Shown: positions 1-7,294 of the stretch, one piece after another
Layout of the letters: every line of letters begins with the position of its first letter
Position numbering within the stretch: position 1 is the stretch's first letter
Origin: an uncultured Saprospiraceae bacterium
GTDB lineage: Bacteria > Bacteroidota > Bacteroidia > Chitinophagales > Saprospiraceae
Assembly: GCA_938002705.1 (NCBI GenBank)
Contig: CALLAG010000246.1
Span: 1 to 7,524, forward strand
Direction: 5' to 3'
Length of the DNA stretch: 7,524 bases
Translations under genes and position numbers: made by a program
Notes under the pieces: model-generated
The model's input: only the letters and a program-made list of their open reading frames with translations
Told to the model about the DNA's origin: nothing
The model's database searches: none

Positions 1-377
1 TCCATAGGATTACCAAAATTATCAAAATCCATATCAGCATAGTATGTTTCTTGTACTAAGCCTTCGTCAGTGTCGCCATCACAATTGTTATCTTTATTAT
101 CGCATAGTTCTGGAGCACCAGGGAATATCGTATTGTCATTATCATCACAATCATCAGCATTAATAGAAAGGCCTTCTACTAATGCACATGCCTGTACTGG
201 GATATTGACATCACCGAAGCCATCCATATCACTATCCGTATAATAGGTTGCTGTAAGCCCCTCATCAATGACGCCATCACAGTTATTATCTATGCCATCA
301 CATAGTTCTGGTGCACCGGGGAATATCATATCGTTATTATCATCACAATCTACATCTGCTCCGAAGCCATCCATATC
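1..377 (-). repeat. Tandem MopE-type metal-binding repeats (two full, one cut by the window edge)
   Basis: Within the giant protein, repeat 1 covers residues 844-884 (255-377) and repeat 2 residues 893-950 (57-230); repeat 3 starts near residue 955 and runs off the window. Each has DMDGFG, then DCDDN, then IFPGAPELCD, then a DNNCDG-DEGL end. This matches the Asp-rich putative metal-binding motif family named after MopE of Methylococcus. Repeat 2 has about 17 extra residues between the DGFG and DCDD blocks. The DNA of the IFPGAPELCD section is also close between copies, with mostly third-base changes, so the repeats arose by duplication. The DxDxDG-like spacing suggests calcium; copper binding as in MopE itself is not shown here. 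Confidence 0.85.
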
Positions 378-2906
378 ATTATCTATAGCTCCACAGTCAG
401 TTATCACAAGCTCTTCGCAGAATATACCCATCCAAGTCTCACATTCATATATGACCTCCCTTAAGCATATGCTGTATGTACCCTCGGGAGCATTAATTAT
501 GGGTGGAAAGAAATACCCATCTATTGATGGGTTAACTTCTATATTTGACATAGCCTGTAACGGCGGATCTATAGTCCATACGAATACGGCATCTATGTCA
601 TCAGAATAGAGACCGAGGTTAGTGCCAGCGCCAGAACCATCCTGTAATACAGACATTCTTATGTTACAAGAACTACAGAAAGTATTATTACCCATCATAC
701 ATTGTGGAGACTGATTCTCACTGGATAATGTGATATCTAAGGGACTACTATCAGTATAACCAATTGTATTAACAAATACTTCGTACAAACATTCTGATCC
801 TCCACATCCGTCTATAAAAATATAGTAGAGTTGGCCTACAATGAGATCATCTGCAGTAAGGGATACATTAAGATTAGTCTGATCACAACTTGTATTACCT
901 GTTACACATGTTCCCATACAGTCATCATATATCCCAGCTTCTAAGCCTAATAGCCCACCATCACCAGGTTGACAGTTAGATGGCATAATACTTATTTCGA
1001 TATTCGAGTCACCAGCGACGAATGCAAACCATGACATGTTATTAGGTATACCATCAGTACATAATGGGTTAGGTTGATTTTCTTGAGGACCACTACCCTC
1101 AGACGGGGGAGTACAAGAATTATATCCGTCTAATAAATTATTAATATTACAATCGTATAAGGCACCGCTTAGCACTTCCTCACACGTTGCATTATAAGTG
1201 GTAATACAATTACATACTATATTAACACGGAATCCCCAGGAGAGCTCATTACCTAAGTCATCTGACACGATATATTGTACAACGGTAGTCTCACCAGGTT
1301 CAAATCCATCGGTGGGTAAGACATTAGCAAAAAATGTAGAGACCCCTACTCCATCATAATGGATACCTCTCTCAAGAGGAAATGGATATGTAACTCCTGT
1401 TAGAGGATCTGTAAATGTACCATTAGGAAACACATAGGGTTCATCACAGAAAGGTACCTCTATAGTGATATCCGTAGGTAAGTACTCTGCAGTATCACCT
1501 ATCCAATATAGATCAGGAGGTATCACTCCAGCACAAGAACAATCATTCTGTATCTGATCGTTAATCGTATTAGGATCCATATCATCACATGCATCACCAG
1601 GTGTGAATAATAATGGGATCTCAACATCCATCTGTACTACACAACCATTCATATCTTCTACCCTGATCCTGTATAGATTTCTCTGAGGATTAAAGAAATT
1701 AGAGAATAATGGACCTGTCTCAAAATACTCATCAGTGAGAGTACTATTCATATCATATTGCCCACCTGGAAATGGATTGCCTCCTGAGGCGGTAACACGA
1801 ATAGAGCCATCAGTTGATAGTGGACATGTAGGTTCTTCTATCTCAATATTCAGAACAAGCTCTGATTTAAATAATGTGACTTCTTCGATAATTTGACATC
1901 CCGCTGCATCTTGTATGAAGTATCTGTAAGTCCCGTTAACTAATCCTCCAAATTCAGTATCAGCCTCTTGTGTGAAGTAGAGTCCAGCTTCGTTAGACAC
2001 CACATAAGGTGGCGTTCCACCTACTATATTAGTGATAACAACTGATCCATCTCTACTAAAGCTACAACTTGGATCAGACTTAGTAATATCGAAAGTAAGA
2101 GGATCTACCGATGCTACAGACACCTGTCTATTTACTATTTCATTATTAGCATCTATTAAGTTTATTGTATAATCTCCTGCATCAGTATTATTAAAAACTA
2201 TGACCTCTCCATCTTGAACAATAGTAGCTGTTTGGATTACATTGTCCTGATCATCAAGAAGATTAACCTGATAGGGCAATACTCCTCCACAAGCACTTGT
2301 TGTAATCGCATTATCCATAGCACAACTCGTGACATCAGTCACAGCAAGCTCATTACAGCATATGTTAAAACTCAGACTATCTAATTCGTTTAACAAAACA
2401 AGATCTGCTACACAGGCATCACTAGGAGACGTCTGATACACTATAGTTGTTCCAGGAAATAGAGGAGTCAAGTTATTATTCAGAAATATGTCGACCTGAT
2501 CATTGCTTTCGCCTATAGATACAAAGCATAGTGTAAATAGTGAAGTACTATCCTCAACAGTAAGACCCTCTGCTGCTATATCAGTCCATAATACTGGAAT
2601 CTGTCCATTAAGATTAGAACCTATATTAGCGGCTATAGAGCCTCTCAAAGCTCTACTGTCTTCAAAAGAGACAAATGCAATTTCTCTCGGATCAAAAGAT
2701 ACTGTAAATTGAAATCCAAGTACTCTATCAAAATTCTCTGCTGTAAAATCAAGGCAAAAGTTTGTACCAGCACATACTTCATCCACACTATTTTGGATAA
2801 TAAAATTAAACGGTCCCTCTATGCCTATCGAATCACATTCAAAAACTTGAGATCGTCCAGCGATACTTAATAAGCAAAAGCTTACAACTAATAGAATTAT
2901 TCTCAT
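1..2906 (-). CDS. Giant secreted multidomain adhesin-like protein (cohesin-like, SprB-like and MopE-like repeats), 3' end outside window
   Basis: An open frame of 968 codons runs from an ATG at 2906 to the window edge without a stop. Residues 1-19 form a signal peptide (Arg, then a hydrophobic stretch, likely cut near GRS|Q). Residues 33-165 resemble a cohesin fold: GFQFTVSFDP, then W-T-D and SLFTLCF strand motifs. SprB-like repeats follow, the clearest at 270-345 (DGSVVITNIVGGTPPY) and 350-430 (DGSIRVTASGGNP), with a weaker one near 188-262. Residues 437-460 carry GDACDDMDPNTIND plus CSCAG, which recurs in Saprospiraceae surface proteins. Residues 622-712 resemble a pre-peptidase C-terminal (PPC)-type beta domain (MSWFAFVAG ... 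GQLYYIFIDGCGG). From 844 come Asp/Asn-rich MopE-type repeats. The protein is rich in Cys, suggesting disulfides outside the cytoplasm. Such proteins usually end in a type IX secretion sorting domain, which would lie beyond the window. A role in adhesion or surface binding is inference; the substrate is unknown. It is divergent from the PBP gene. Confidence 0.93.
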   Translation of the reverse strand, partial: MRIILLVVSFCLLSIAGRSQVFECDSIGIEGPFNFIIQNSVDEVCAGTNFCLDFTAENFDRVLGFQFTVSFDPREIAFVSFEDSRALRGSIAANIGSNLNGQIPVLWTDIAAEGLTVEDSTSLFTLCFVSIGESNDQVDIFLNNNLTPLFPGTTIVYQTSPSDACVADLVLLNELDSLSFNICCNELAVTDVTSCAMDNAITTSACGGVLPYQVNLLDDQDNVIQTATIVQDGEVIVFNNTDAGDYTINLIDANNEIVNRQVSVASVDPLTFDITKSDPSCSFSRDGSVVITNIVGGTPPYVVSNEAGLYFTQEADTEFGGLVNGTYRYFIQDAAGCQIIEEVTLFKSELVLNIEIEEPTCPLSTDGSIRVTASGGNPFPGGQYDMNSTLTDEYFETGPLFSNFFNPQRNLYRIRVEDMNGCVVQMDVEIPLLFTPGDACDDMDPNTINDQIQNDCSCAGVIPPDLYWIGDTAEYLPTDITIEVPFCDEPYVFPNGTFTDPLTGVTYPFPLERGIHYDGVGVSTFFANVLPTDGFEPGETTVVQYIVSDDLGNELSWGFRVNIVCNCITTYNATCEEVLSGALYDCNINNLLDGYNSCTPPSEGSGPQENQPNPLCTDGIPNNMSWFAFVAGDSNIEISIMPSNCQPGDGGLLGLEAGIYDDCMGTCVTGNTSCDQTNLNVSLTADDLIVGQLYYIFIDGCGGSECLYEVFVNTIGYTDSSPLDITLSSENQSPQCMMGNNTFCSSCNIRMSVLQDGSGAGTNLGLYSDDIDAVFVWTIDPPLQAMSNIEVNPSIDGYFFPPIINAPEGTYSICLREVIYECETWMGIFCEELVITDCGAIDNDMDGFGADVDCDDNNDMIFPGAPELCDGIDNNCDGVIDEGLTATYYTDSDMDGFGDVNIPVQACALVEGLSINADDCDDNDNTIFPGAPELCDNKDNNCDGDTDEGLVQETYYADMDFDNFGNPM

Positions 2907-2922
2907 TATTATAATATTTTCC

Positions 2923-2930
2923 CAAAGATA
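2923..2930 (-). promoter_or_regulatory. Candidate Bacteroidota -7 promoter box for the giant secreted protein
   Basis: Read on the minus strand this is TATCTTTG, an exact match to the Bacteroidota -7 consensus TAnnTTTG, 16 bases before the ATG at 2906. Twenty bases further upstream lies TTTTTT (2951-2956) in place of the usual TTG-containing -33 element, so that half is weak. The implied leader is only about 10 nt and is A/T-rich, with no Shine-Dalgarno sequence, as is common in this phylum. This is motif matching only. Confidence 0.45.
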
Positions 2931-3053
2931 AGTATTAATGTCAGGCTGCTAAAAAAGATATAGTTAATAAGTCTTGTACTACCATAGAATAGGGGTTTCT
3001 ACCTACTCAGAACCTATAGAGTGTTAACATAATAACGACCTCTAATATTTTAA

Positions 3054-3084
3054 TTGTTATTCCTACTAATAGGCATTATATTCG
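3054..3084 (+). promoter_or_regulatory. Candidate promoter of the PBP1A gene (TTG, 20 nt, TATATTCG)
   Basis: TTG at 3054-3056 is followed after 20 bases by TATATTCG at 3077-3084, one mismatch from TAnnTTTG. The spacing fits the Bacteroidota -33/-7 arrangement. Transcription would begin near 3090, about 20 nt before the ATG at 3111. If right, the upstream in-frame TTG is part of the promoter and cannot be the start codon of the PBP. Confidence 0.4.
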
Positions 3085-3110
3085 ACTTTATTCCAGATCC
3101 GAATCTGAAA

Positions 3111-5783
3111 ATGGAGAATCAAAAAAAGACGTATCGTTCCCTCAAATGGCTCATTTACTTTCTATGGGCATGTGTAATAATAGGACTCATTATAGTTTCT
3201 AAGTTTATTATGTCCACTTCTAATGATGACATACCATCTTTTGAAGAATTAGAAAAACCTCAATATAATCAGGCCAGTATTGTCTATGATGCTAACGGCG
3301 TCTCATTCGGTAAGTATTATATAGAAAACAGAGAGCTGATAACATATGATGAGCTATCCCCTTATATACTCCAAGCTCTTCTTGCTACTGAGGATATTAG
3401 ATTCAATGACCATTCTGGAATAGATCTTAAAGCTCTATTCCGAGTGGGGCTCAAAACGTTACTGCTCAGTAAAGAGAGTTCTGGTGGAGGAAGTACAATA
3501 TCACAGCAATTAGCCAAGCTACTCTACAAGAGAGAGAGTTACAGAGGTCTCTCCAAGACAGAACGAGCAATAGGGCTTATCCGTACTAAGGTCAAAGAAT
3601 GGATCACTTCTGTTAAGTTAGAAAAAAGCTATACTAAGCAAGAGATTCTAACAATGTACCTTAATAAATTTGAATTTATCAACGGAGCTCATGGTATACA
3701 ATCAGCGGCACAAACCTATTTCAAAAAAGATCAAAAAGACCTAACAATAGACCAAGCTGCTCTTCTCGTAGGTATGCTAAAAAACCCAAGCCTCTACAAT
3801 CCTCTAAGATTTCCAGAGAATGCCACTGATAGAAGAAACGTGGTATTGACACAGATGAGCAAATACTATGACATCGATGACTCCATAGATACGATCTATG
3901 ATAAGGTCGTAGACATGAGTAACTTCGAAAGATCGTCACATGATATCGGACCTGCTCCCTACTTCCGAGCAGAGCTCACTAAATGGCTCAAAAACCTGCT
4001 GCAAGAACAAAACATCGTGAAGGCCGACGGTACTGATTACAATATCTATAAGGATGGACTGAAGATACATACAACTATAGATCTTAACTATCAGAAGCAC
4101 GCAGAACAAGCAGTCAAAGATCACATGAAGTTTCTACAAGACAGATACTGGAAAGTATGGAAAGGTAAAAACCCATGGACTTATGAGGCAGATGCATACC
4201 AAAAAGAAATAAGACAATCTACATTAGACAGAAAAGTCAAAGAGTCTGAGAGATATCTAAATCTACATCAAGAGTACTTAGGAGAGTCAAAATCAAATGC
4301 GCAGAAAAAGTATGGTATAAATAGATTATCAGAAAATATTATTAAAAATCTAATAGAGGTAGAAAAAAATAAATCATCTCTACAAAGTCTCTCTGAAGAA
4401 AATATCATTAATAATTCTGATATAAAAAAATACGAAAAATTACTCTCTGATAATGACTTGTGGACCCAGCTGAAGTCAAAGTACTTAATACTACAAGATA
4501 AGTACAAGGGTATTTTTAATACCAAAGTAGAAATGGAAGTCTTTGACTATAATGAGGATAACTACAAAGTAGTAGAAATGAGTCCATTAGATTCTGTAAG
4601 ATATCATAATCAACATCTGCAGGCGAGCTTACTGTCAGTACATCCTAAAACTGGACATATTAAAGCCTGGGTTGGTGGATCAGGGTTTAATTACTTTAAG
4701 TATGATCACGTTAACTCCAGAAGGCAGGTCGGATCTACTATCAAGCCATTCGTGTACGCTACAGCTATCAGCCTTATGGGAATATCCCCATGCCAAGAGT
4801 ATGAAGATATACAGTATACAATAGCTCCTGGTGATGCTAATCTACAAGTAGATAAAGAATGGTCCCCAGCTAATGCCAATGAGAAGTTTACAAAAAATAA
4901 ATACAACCTATATCAAGGTCTACTGTACTCTAAGAACTCCATAACTGTCCGTCTTGTCAAAGAAATGGGTAGTGTAGATGTCATAAGAGAACTGCTAGAT
5001 AATGCTGGTATAAGTAAGACGGCAACTAACGCTAATGGTGATTATGTAGTCCCGAGAGTACCGTCTATATGCCTTGGCGCTATGGATCTGTCACTGTATG
5101 AAATGGCCGGTGCTTATACCGTTTTTGGTAATGACGGGGTATATACCAAGCCCATTTTTATCTCTCATATAGAAGACAAAAACGGCAAAATACTATATAC
5201 TGGAATCCCTGAAAGCAAGAGAGCCATTAATTCTCTCTATAACGGTGTTATGGTAGATATGCTTAAGAATAACGTAGGTGGCGGATATGGCTTAGGCGTC
5301 AAAACTGACATCGGAGGTAAGACAGGTACTACTAATGATTATGCAGATGGATGGTTCATGTCTGTGGCTCCAGAACTTGTAACCGGTGTATGGGTCGGTG
5401 GCGACGATAAGTGGATTAGATTCTTAGATTTAGATGATGGGCAAGGCTTCGTTATGGCAAGACCTATAGTCAAGCAATATATCCAAAATATAGAAAAAGA
5501 TACGGCTACCCATTTTAATTACGAAACGGAATTTCCATTACCACCACAGAGTATCATCGATCTATTAGATTGCGAAAGATATAAGCAGAAGTCAGTAGAA
5601 GAAGAACAGACTATCAATCAACTCAACGTTCGGGAAGATGCTATGGATGAAGAGTTTGAAGATGAGTTCGATATGGATGACGAATTTGATGATATGATAG
5701 AAGACGAATTTTCAGATGTAGCTCCTGATACAATCAAGCAGCTTCCATTACCGATAGATACTTCCGGAGAGAATAGAAATTAA
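3111..5783 (+). CDS. Bifunctional penicillin-binding protein 1A (peptidoglycan glycosyltransferase/transpeptidase)
   Basis: This 890-residue class A PBP polymerises lipid II into glycan strands and cross-links the stem peptides on the outer face of the inner membrane. A short basic cytoplasmic tail and one membrane span (residues 11-34) anchor it. The glycosyltransferase family 51 domain (about 56-250) has E94 in EDIRFNDHSG, GGSTISQQLAK (126-136), KVKEW (160-164) and the YLNKFEF block. The transpeptidase domain (about 505-770) has the nucleophile motif S542-T-I-K545, S607-K-N609 and K737-T-G739, so both activities look intact. Between them lies the WKGKNPW region seen in Bacteroidota PBPs, plus an extra Lys-rich helical stretch (about 401-466). 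The C-terminus is strongly acidic. I start at the ATG at 3111; an in-frame TTG at 3054 would add 19 hydrophobic residues before the normal basic tail and overlaps a likely promoter. fabG follows 49 bp later. Family assignment is firm; the symbol (mrcA/ponA-like) is not. Confidence 0.96.
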   Translation: MENQKKTYRSLKWLIYFLWACVIIGLIIVSKFIMSTSNDDIPSFEELEKPQYNQASIVYDANGVSFGKYYIENRELITYDELSPYILQALLATEDIRFNDHSGIDLKALFRVGLKTLLLSKESSGGGSTISQQLAKLLYKRESYRGLSKTERAIGLIRTKVKEWITSVKLEKSYTKQEILTMYLNKFEFINGAHGIQSAAQTYFKKDQKDLTIDQAALLVGMLKNPSLYNPLRFPENATDRRNVVLTQMSKYYDIDDSIDTIYDKVVDMSNFERSSHDIGPAPYFRAELTKWLKNLLQEQNIVKADGTDYNIYKDGLKIHTTIDLNYQKHAEQAVKDHMKFLQDRYWKVWKGKNPWTYEADAYQKEIRQSTLDRKVKESERYLNLHQEYLGESKSNAQKKYGINRLSENIIKNLIEVEKNKSSLQSLSEENIINNSDIKKYEKLLSDNDLWTQLKSKYLILQDKYKGIFNTKVEMEVFDYNEDNYKVVEMSPLDSVRYHNQHLQASLLSVHPKTGHIKAWVGGSGFNYFKYDHVNSRRQVGSTIKPFVYATAISLMGISPCQEYEDIQYTIAPGDANLQVDKEWSPANANEKFTKNKYNLYQGLLYSKNSITVRLVKEMGSVDVIRELLDNAGISKTATNANGDYVVPRVPSICLGAMDLSLYEMAGAYTVFGNDGVYTKPIFISHIEDKNGKILYTGIPESKRAINSLYNGVMVDMLKNNVGGGYGLGVKTDIGGKTGTTNDYADGWFMSVAPELVTGVWVGGDDKWIRFLDLDDGQGFVMARPIVKQYIQNIEKDTATHFNYETEFPLPPQSIIDLLDCERYKQKSVEEEQTINQLNVREDAMDEEFEDEFDMDDEFDDMIEDEFSDVAPDTIKQLPLPIDTSGENRN

Positions 5784-5832
5784 TGTTATAGAAATAAGTA
5801 CTTTTAGAGTTAATCCAAAATAAGAATTACAA

Positions 5833-6576
5833 ATGACACAATTAGCAGGTAAGACAGCTTTAATTACTGGTGGCTCAAGAGGCATCGGTCAAGCTATCGT
5901 CGAAAAATATATTAGTGAAGGTGCATCCGTTGCATTTACGTACAGATCGTCGTCCAAACAAGCTGAAGCAATTATTGAGAAGCTCAATGTAGGTGATAGA
6001 CTGAAAGCTTACCAGTCAGATGCTAGTTCATTCGATGCAGCAGAAGCCCTGGTTAAAAATGTTATGGAAGATTTTGATAGCGTAGACATACTAATCAATA
6101 ATGCTGGAATAACACAAGATACACTCATGCTGCGTATGGGAGAAGAGCAGTGGGATCAGGTTATAGAAGTTAATCTTAAGTCAGTCTTTAATCTTACTAA
6201 ACATATCATGAAGCCGATGCTTAAGAAAAGAGCTGGCTCTATCATTAATATGAGCTCTGTAGTAGGTGTATTCGGTAATGCTGGCCAAGCTAATTATGCT
6301 GCATCCAAAGCTGGAATAATAGGATTCACTAAGTCTATAGCCAAAGAAGTAGGATCTCGTGGAATCAGATGTAATGCAATTGCTCCTGGATTCATTGCCT
6401 CAGAAATGACTGACGAGCTTGATGAAACAGTAAAAGCTAATTATATCACAGGTATACCGCTTAAGAGATTCGGCACGGGAGAGGATGTCGCTAATACTTG
6501 CGTATTCTTAGGAGCAGATTCTTCGACGTATATAACTGGTCAGGTCATCAGTGTATGCGGAGGCATGAATACTTAA
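5833..6576 (+). CDS. fabG: 3-oxoacyl-[acyl-carrier-protein] reductase FabG
   Basis: FabG uses NADPH to reduce 3-oxoacyl-ACP to 3-hydroxyacyl-ACP in each round of type II fatty-acid synthesis in the cytoplasm, usually as a tetramer. The 247 residues match the family length. The Rossmann cofactor motif TGGSRGIG is at 12-19, NNAG at 89-92 and the active-site Asn at 114. The catalytic Ser142, Tyr155 and Lys159 sit in MSSVVG and NYAASK with the same 13- and 4-residue spacing as in E. coli FabG. The PGFIASEMT segment (185-193) is the usual substrate-loop start. One small oddity is the end: VCGGMNT, where most FabGs have an Asp before GGM. The ATG has no Shine-Dalgarno sequence, as expected for this phylum. 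It lies 49 bp after the PBP gene on the same strand, so co-transcription is possible. Other short-chain dehydrogenases look similar, but the QANYAASKAG context and length favour FabG. Confidence 0.93.
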   Translation: MTQLAGKTALITGGSRGIGQAIVEKYISEGASVAFTYRSSSKQAEAIIEKLNVGDRLKAYQSDASSFDAAEALVKNVMEDFDSVDILINNAGITQDTLMLRMGEEQWDQVIEVNLKSVFNLTKHIMKPMLKKRAGSIINMSSVVGVFGNAGQANYAASKAGIIGFTKSIAKEVGSRGIRCNAIAPGFIASEMTDELDETVKANYITGIPLKRFGTGEDVANTCVFLGADSSTYITGQVISVCGGMNT

Positions 6577-6652
6577 GGAAAGTATTTTTAAAAATTGAAT
6601 TGATTTTTTGACATTGCCAAAAAAAATGGTTCAAGTTAAAGGATGCGGTAAG

Positions 6653-6668
6653 TGTAAAGTAGTTTACA
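6653..6668. repeat. Small perfect hairpin (6-bp stem, 4-nt loop)
   Basis: TGTAAA and TTTACA flank the loop GTAG, with a possible outer G-U pair. It lies about 80 nt after the fabG stop and is not followed by a T-run, so it is not a standard terminator. Confidence 0.4.
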
Positions 6669-6749
6669 TATTAGTTGTAGATCTCTGATCACAGATGTGT
6701 TTCAAGAAAATATGTATACCTTGATTTTTTTTAGATCTGATCATAACCT

Positions 6750-6786
6750 TTTTCAAACTTCATACATTAATAGGTGAAGTTGAAAA
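6750..6786. repeat. Inverted repeat with one bulge (12 paired bases, 12-nt loop)
   Basis: TTTTCAAACTTCA at 6750-6762 can pair with TGAAGTTGAAAA at 6775-6786 if A6756 is bulged out. No clean T-run follows on either strand, so this is a folded element rather than an obvious terminator. Function unknown. Confidence 0.5.
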
Positions 6787-6912
6787 TAATTTCATATTTA
6801 CTTTTTAATTTAGATGTATAATGTGCAGACATTAGTACATAATGCGGATATAGCTCATTACATGATAACTATATTCGACAATAGGTGTGGGTAAACACTT
6901 TTTTAATATTCT

Positions 6913-6988
6913 TGCATGAATGGGTAACTTGCCAGCAGTAGGTTTTAATTTAAACTTGTGAGTTTAAGCCCTTTCATGCATTTTTTTT
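6913..6988 (+). ncRNA. Candidate small structured RNA or long-stem terminator
   Basis: TGCATGAATGGG (6913-6924) pairs with CCCTTTCATGCA (6969-6980) at 11 of 12 positions, the one miss being U-U. Inside, 6950-6956 and 6961-6967 make a second 7-bp stem with loop TGTG. Eight T's follow directly at 6981-6988, as in an intrinsic terminator read on the plus strand. The fold holds 44 bases between the outer arms, more than a simple terminator needs. I found no clear promoter next to it, so whether it is a separate RNA or the end of the PBP1A-fabG transcript is open. Confidence 0.4.
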
Positions 6989-7015
6989 GTCCGGACCTTT
7001 CTATACAAATACAAA

Positions 7016-7033
7016 AATGCGATAATTCGCATT
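7016..7033. repeat. Perfect hairpin (7-bp stem, loop TAAT)
   Basis: AATGCGA and TCGCATT pair perfectly around TAAT. No long T-run follows on either strand. It could be part of a larger RNA fold or a protein-binding dyad. Confidence 0.4.
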
Positions 7034-7068
7034 ATAATTTAATCCATATCTGCGTTAGTAAGCCTCCC

Positions 7069-7113
7069 CATAGCTAAGGCTATGTCTATGCCTGCCTACC
7101 AATAGTAGGTTTT
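7069..7113 (+). repeat. Two adjacent hairpins, the second followed by a short T-run
   Basis: CATAGC-TAAG-GCTATG at 7069-7084 is a perfect 6-bp stem. CCTAC-CAATA-GTAGG at 7095-7109 is a perfect 5-bp stem followed by TTTT. Read on the plus strand the second resembles a weak intrinsic terminator. Part of it (7099-7113) repeats a motif at 6932-6946. Confidence 0.35.
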
Positions 7114-7178
7114 CTGTCTTGATCTGAAAAAATTATATGAGCGATCTTATCCGCCCCTCTTATAAGTCAAATTGTATT

Positions 7179-7195
7179 AGTGATACTATATCACT
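7179..7195. repeat. Perfect 17-bp odd palindrome, operator-like
   Basis: AGTGATA and TATCACT flank a 3-bp centre CTA. A 3-nt loop is tight for RNA, so a dimeric protein-binding site is as likely as a hairpin. No gene start is close on either strand, which weakens the operator reading. Confidence 0.35.
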
Positions 7196-7294
7196 TCAGA
7201 ATTATTCAATCCAAGAATATATATCATCAGCACCTACTACGGCGTATATGATTAAAAAACACCTTTCTAACTTTGGTGGGATTATCATATTAAT

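Noticed and set aside
1..377. Asp-rich repeats as a CRISPR or simple DNA repeat
   Set aside because: The repeats stay in one reading frame, vary mainly at third codon positions and encode a known protein repeat.
268..609. A 113-codon plus-strand frame, and a similar 69-codon frame at 2503-2712
   Set aside because: Both lie antisense inside the long minus-strand gene; their products are low-complexity Ser/Thr/Ile-rich and show no domain.
3721..4906. Several minus-strand frames of 62-85 codons inside the PBP gene
   Set aside because: They are antisense shadows of a gene with all its catalytic motifs in the plus frame, and their products have no recognisable features.
6585..6610. A/T-only inverted repeat just after fabG as its terminator
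   Set aside because: The possible stem has only A-T pairs and would be too weak for a reliable terminator.
6626..6688. A 20-residue plus-strand frame with a GCGKCK motif
   Set aside because: It is too short, has no family match, starts in an A-run, and its DNA overlaps a hairpin and part of a repeat.
6913..7113. SRP RNA, tmRNA, RNase P RNA or tRNA
   Set aside because: The conserved GGAA/AGCAG loop of SRP RNA, a tmRNA tag frame and tRNA-like ends, the RNase P GAAAGTCCGGGC core and any cloverleaf are all absent.
7268..7275. TAACTTTG on the plus strand as a promoter
   Set aside because: It matches TAnnTTTG but has no TTG element 19-21 bp upstream, and only the terminator element lies downstream.
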